A stretch of 64,000 bases of DNA from assembly GCF_023805255.1 (NCBI RefSeq), contig NZ_JAMSCK010000005.1, forward strand, positions 186,001 to 250,000, read 5' to 3'. The translations under genes were made by a program, and so were the position numbers. This DNA comes from Gramella jeungdoensis (GTDB taxonomy: Bacteria > Bacteroidota > Bacteroidia > Flavobacteriales > Flavobacteriaceae). Shown one piece after another: positions 63,924-64,000 of the stretch. The notes below the pieces were generated by a model. It worked only from the letters and a program-made list of their open reading frames with translations. It ran no database searches and had not been told where the DNA came from. How positions within the stretch are numbered: position 1 is the first letter of the stretch; the number at the start of each line of letters is the position of its first letter.

Positions 63924-64000
63924 TATTATCAATTTTAATAAAACTCTAACCCCTTGTATAAGGTCAAATAGGTATCTTAATATGAAAATCTAAAGATGAC

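Overview
The window is a gap-poor, AT-rich chromosomal segment from a marine-type member of the Bacteroidota, most likely family Flavobacteriaceae (Gramella/Christiangramia-like; this is inference from gene content and order). Supporting signs are start codons without Shine-Dalgarno sequences, promoters of the TTG-N20-TAnnTTTG type, an OprP-like porin fused to a pst operon, the succinyl/acetyl-citrulline type arginine operon, a free-standing sucC, the pfkA-gapA-BadF-type kinase operon and the bifunctional GNAT/nitrilase protein. No tRNA, rRNA, CRISPR array, transposase or phage gene was seen. 

Layout. 1-1116: end of a menaquinone operon (isochorismate synthase, MenI-like thioesterase). 1162-3163: an esterase and an Nramp-fold transporter lacking the usual metal site. 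3403-8945: phosphate operon porin-pstS-pstC-pstA-pstB-phoU behind three TAAC repeats with exact 11-bp period (candidate Pho box). 9014-18058: housekeeping genes (dnaK, sdaA, CPBP protease, alcohol dehydrogenase, panB, rluA-type synthase, acetyltransferase, EamA transporter). 18068-40463: a large amino-acid biosynthesis island: leuACDB on the plus strand, then on the minus strand a nine-gene arginine operon (GNAT-argG-argC-proC-argD-argF'-argB-argE-like-argH) and ilvDBNCA. The arginine operon spacers are full of short palindromic repeats. 40881-43899: GNAT/nitrilase fusion and a LuxR-type two-component pair. 

43991-48983 is the least ordinary part. It holds four paralogous seven-helix membrane proteins of about 245 residues, two of them preceded 12 bases upstream by a small soluble protein ending in the shared tail AYNDGxxxWPPxxY. 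The two small genes share a conserved leader with an RNA hairpin. Among them lie three homologous, apparently free-standing small RNA genes on the opposite strand, each with its own TTG-N20-TA(C)ATTTG promoter, a roughly 110-base hairpin RNA with an almost invariant 18-base loop, covarying stems and a terminal T-run. I know no described function for these proteins; the RNAs could be members of a known flavobacterial RNA family, which only a covariance search could settle. 

48984-53683: a 5-oxoprolinase operon (DUF2891 lipoprotein, YcsG-type Nramp-like transporter, pxpA, pxpB, pxpC). 53797-64000: YifB/ComM ATPase, a soluble RsbRD-type histidine kinase, a glycolytic operon (pfkA, gapA, BadF-type sugar kinase), sucC, an MFS exporter and lysA with a clear promoter and terminator.
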